Source: Alnus glutinosa
Taxonomy: Eukaryota; Streptophyta; Magnoliopsida; Fagales; Betulaceae
DNA: 64,000 bases
Assembly: GCF_958979055.1 (NCBI RefSeq)
Contig: NC_084894.1
Span: 6,507,501 to 6,571,500, forward strand
Direction of reading: 5' to 3'
The position numbers were made by a program, and so were the translations under genes. This document shows positions 61,183-64,000 of this stretch, piece after piece (the first letter of the stretch is position 1; the number at the start of each line of letters is the position of its first letter). The notes below the pieces were generated by a model, which was not told the origin of the DNA, ran no database searches, and saw nothing but the letters and a program-made list of their open reading frames with translations.

Positions 61183-63712
61183 TTAGACTCGTGGGTAGTG
61201 AGAGCGGATGCCCCTCTTCTTTAAGAACTCGGGGATTTCCACTAAACCACCTTCAGTGCAAGAGGGACGTATGTTCATCCCCAAGGAAGTATCACCGTGT
61301 GCAAGCTGAATTTTCTGCATTTATCCAGATCAAAGAGAGTAAACTAATGTGAGACAAAAAAGCAATAATGTTATACTTAAAGAGAAAAGCTACACGAACC
61401 CTCTCTTTTACACTTTCAAGTACTTACTCCCTAGTGTGACAGTTGCAGAAAGAGAGTATGCAGATGAGATTAAAACACATTATAGTGTAAATCTGACATG
61501 GGAATTGCCACATTAGGGAGTAAACATTTGGGAGTGTAAAAGAGAGAGTTCGTGTAGCATTTCTTTGAACTTAATTGAGAAAGAGAGAACCTACCCTCCC
61601 TTCACTTTCATCTTGGCGTTTGACTCCAGTAGCAATCAGAGTTATGCTGACCTATAAGCAAAAAAATATCCATCTTTGAGAAAGAAGAGGAAAAACATAA
61701 GAAAACTAAACTTGCTTGCTTGTATTGTGTAAGTGTGTTAAATAAACTTATATTTTAGTGGCGGCTACAACACACTTTAGGCGCATATAACTTGCTTGCT
61801 TGTATTGTATAAGGAAATTGTGTCAGAAAACCTAAAATCAATTCATGTTCTTAAGAAAATTAATATAGGTGTAGAATATAAAAAAAAAAACTTCTTTAGA
61901 ATATGCATTCTTGAATTAGTGTCAACATAACTATTAGTTAAAATAATACTGTAAAAGAATATAAATAAAGTAAAAACTGAAACATAAAATTCACTTTAAA
62001 ATACATCGAGAATATTTTTAAAACATTTTCTTTCATATAGTGTTTAAATTTTATTTCACGAAGTATTATTTTATATTAATTAATTATTAGTCCGCCCCCT
62101 CCCCCAAGAACAAATCCTAGCTTCGCTGATAACTATAGAAGCAATTTGATGCATAACATGCACTAAATTGCACTAATAGGTTTTTTTGCAGGAAGGGTGA
62201 GCTGTTACCAAAGGGTTCAAACCTCATCCCTATCAAAGAGTTTTAGAATTGTTCAAATCAAACTGTTACAAAAATGTATAATAAATCAAATATAGAAAAT
62301 CAACCTATGGGACAAATCCAAACCGAATCAAATATAGAAAAATTACAATGGATATTTCTAATTCCTCCAAACTTACTTGGCCAGTTAGTGATTGATCTAT
62401 CACTGCTCCAAATATTAAGTTTGCACTGGTATCCACAAGGTTATATATAAACTCTGCTGCAGGATTCACCTGAAATTGCAATATCGAGTCAAACAACATC
62501 AGTTATGTCTCTACTAAACTTGCCCCAACTCTAAGTTGGATACACTAAAATAAGGTTATAAGGCAGGGAGATATAGAAACAAGCAAAATAATATTTAGCT
62601 ATACAATGAAGTACTTATTTCCTTGGTTCTTAGCTTGGGTCTTCGAATTATGTTAGAATGTTAATTAAATGATTAAATTCATCATTTTCTATTAGCTTAA
62701 ACTTTTGGTATAAATGGTAATTTAACATGATACAATAGCAATGGTCTTGAATTTGAATTATGATTGCATAATTTACATTTCATTCAATTTTATATTCCAC
62801 GTGTTACGTCAAACTTATTAAGGAGAGGTTTGAGCCCACAGGTGAAGAGAGTGTTAGAATATTAATTAAATGATTAAATTCATTATTTTCTATCAACTTA
62901 AGCGTTTAGATAAGTGGTGATTTAACAAATTATATTAATGTTTTTGAGATTGAACCACTATATTGAAATATCCAACATATGTCAAATACCAAGGTTACAC
63001 AAACTTATATAACAGGTTTTATTATGCAATAACTAATTTTCGTTGCGCCTATAAGACACAGGATCTCTGTGCTTACATAGAGTCTGTAAGTGCATAATCA
63101 AGAACTATGAAGATTTCACTTATCTTTACAATTGAATAACCTCCAATGCTTGCACATGACAGTCTGTGTGGTAGTTTCTTGTGCTTCTCAAAATTATAAC
63201 ATTTAATTACAATTTATGCAATTTATGCGGAAAGCACATGCTACATTTTACAAGTACATAATGGAAATCATAAATTGCATTCTGAAATATTAAATTATCT
63301 ATGATTATATTATATTAACAATCTCATCACTAAGTAGCCCCAAGTCCCAGAAGTCCATTTTTCATATTAGCAGAAAGCAACATTCATATAGAATCAAATG
63401 CAAGCACCAATAATTGTACCAATGCAGCAAGTCAGATTGAAAGTTTTAAAAAAGGATTCCCAACCCCACCCATTTTTTATTTTTTTATTTTTTTTTAAAA
63501 AAAACAAAATAAAAATATAAAGAACTTCTAAAATGGAGACATAGATACATCACGATTGAATGATCATGATCCCATAAGGGAACCCCACCTCAAATAAAGT
63601 TAAATCACTTCCGCCAGTTATGTTCCACACAATCCCAGTAGCTCTTTCTATTCCAATATCTAACAAAGGTGATTGGATGACATTCAATGCAGCATCTCTT
63701 GCCATGTTCTTC
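61183..63712 (-). CDS. FTSZ2: Chloroplast-division FtsZ2, C-terminal exons (gene runs off the right edge)
   Basis: Tubulin-like GTPase that builds the chloroplast division ring on the stromal side. Four 3' exons on the minus strand: 63589-63712, 62377-62469, 61595-61651 and 61183-61314, all with GT-AG introns. They encode KNMARDAALNVIQSPLLDIG, IERATGIVWNITGGSDLTLF, VNPAAEFIYNLVD, ANLIFGAVIDQSLTGQ, VSITLIATGVKRQDE and the end VEIPEFLKKRGIRSHYPRV. The IPEFLKK tail is the FtsZ2-specific motif that binds ARC6; FtsZ1 lacks it. The linker between ATGVKRQDE and the tail is about as short as in other plant FtsZ2. Some residues differ from the usual consensus (YNLVDTSANL where YDLVDPSANL is common). 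The GTP-binding and catalytic-loop exons lie beyond position 64000, so integrity cannot be judged; the visible part has no stops. Confidence 0.88.
61379..61566. mobile_element. Palindromic MITE in the last intron of FtsZ2
   Basis: The left end AAAGAGAAAAGCTACACGAA and the reverse complement of the right end AAAGAAATGCTACACGAACT match for about 35 bp, through CTCTCTTTTACAC. Left-flank ACTTAA (61375-61380) recurs at 61569-61574, a possible target duplication. The AATGCTACAC word is shared with the ends of the MITE at 6107-6288, so the two families may be related. It lies in the intron between 61314 and 61595. Confidence 0.65.
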
Positions 63713-64000
63713 CTTTTAGTCAACAAAAATGGATAGCTTTATAGTACCAAGCATCTGACACTTGGACTAGGGTGAATTTGTGAGTTCTAGGTCAGAATAC
63801 TATGAAAAAAAAAAAAGCCTTAGAACATAAGCAAAAAATACATATATTTTAAAAACAGAGGCAGGCATCATGAAGAAAGCTCATGAAATTAGTCACGATA
63901 CAATCATAAAAGGAGGAAAATTAAAAATAAAAGGAACAAGCCACAATTAGTAAGTCAATTTTTTTCTTTCTTTTTATTAATAAGTACAAAACAATTATAT
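63713..64000. other. FtsZ2 intron at the window edge
   Basis: Upstream of the 63589-63712 exon on the minus strand. AT-rich, with no further exon visible, so it should be intron sequence of FtsZ2. Confidence 0.6.

Noticed and set aside
62200..62235. tRNA-like 'gggttcaaacctcatcc' T-arm motif
   Set aside because: No matching acceptor stem, A-box or anticodon arm upstream; it lies in an FtsZ2 intron.

Overview
The window is nuclear DNA from a flowering plant, almost certainly a eudicot. The genes have GT-AG introns, long AT-rich intergenic stretches are full of LTR retrotransposons, MITEs and retroposon debris, and the proteins are plant types: a root-type plastid ferredoxin, a GPI-anchored GH17 beta-1,3-glucanase, chloroplast-division FtsZ2 and cytosolic ribosomal proteins. 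The species cannot be named from the sequence alone.

Layout. 1-3.5 kb: repeats and small DNA-transposon pieces. 3.5-12.3 kb: one complete, coding-free LTR retrotransposon (minus orientation, 5-bp target duplication GGAGA). Its interior is a patchwork of tandem arrays and hosts two nested DNA transposons. 12.76-15.15 kb: a five-exon CML48-like penta-EF-hand calcium sensor on the plus strand, with large palindromes in intron 2. 15.2-21.5 kb: repeat-rich intergenic DNA. 21.5-23.7 kb: a GH17 glucanase resembling BG14 on the minus strand, with two possible C-termini. 23.7-30.0 kb: intergenic. 30.0-44.8 kb: a direct tandem duplication (unit A about 8.85 kb, unit B about 5.9 kb). Each unit holds one ferredoxin gene on the minus strand; the unit B copy is intact and the unit A copy has lost its C-terminus. 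Each unit also carries its own later insertions. 44.8-50.0 kb: intergenic with a LINE-like tail and a Tourist-type MITE. 50.0-54.1 kb: RPL10A (uL1) on the minus strand, with a telo-box/site II promoter and a GC-AG intron. 56.2-60.6 kb: a ruined RPL4 (uL4) copy broken by three insertions. 61.2 kb to the right edge: the last four exons of an FtsZ2 gene on the minus strand.

CML48, BG14, FD3 and RPL10aB are, from memory, close neighbours on Arabidopsis chromosome 2 (At2g27480, At2g27500, At2g27510, At2g27530). The same gene families occur here in the same order, so the window looks like a conserved ancestral block inflated by transposons and a local duplication. The genes do not form a pathway; they act in calcium sensing, cell-wall/callose turnover, plastid electron transfer, translation and plastid division.

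No new defence or metabolic system is visible. The most unusual items are the satellite-filled LTR element, the ferredoxin tandem duplication with readable breakpoints and one decaying copy, a copia fragment bracketed by a 73-bp duplication, and alternative GPI-type tails in the glucanase.
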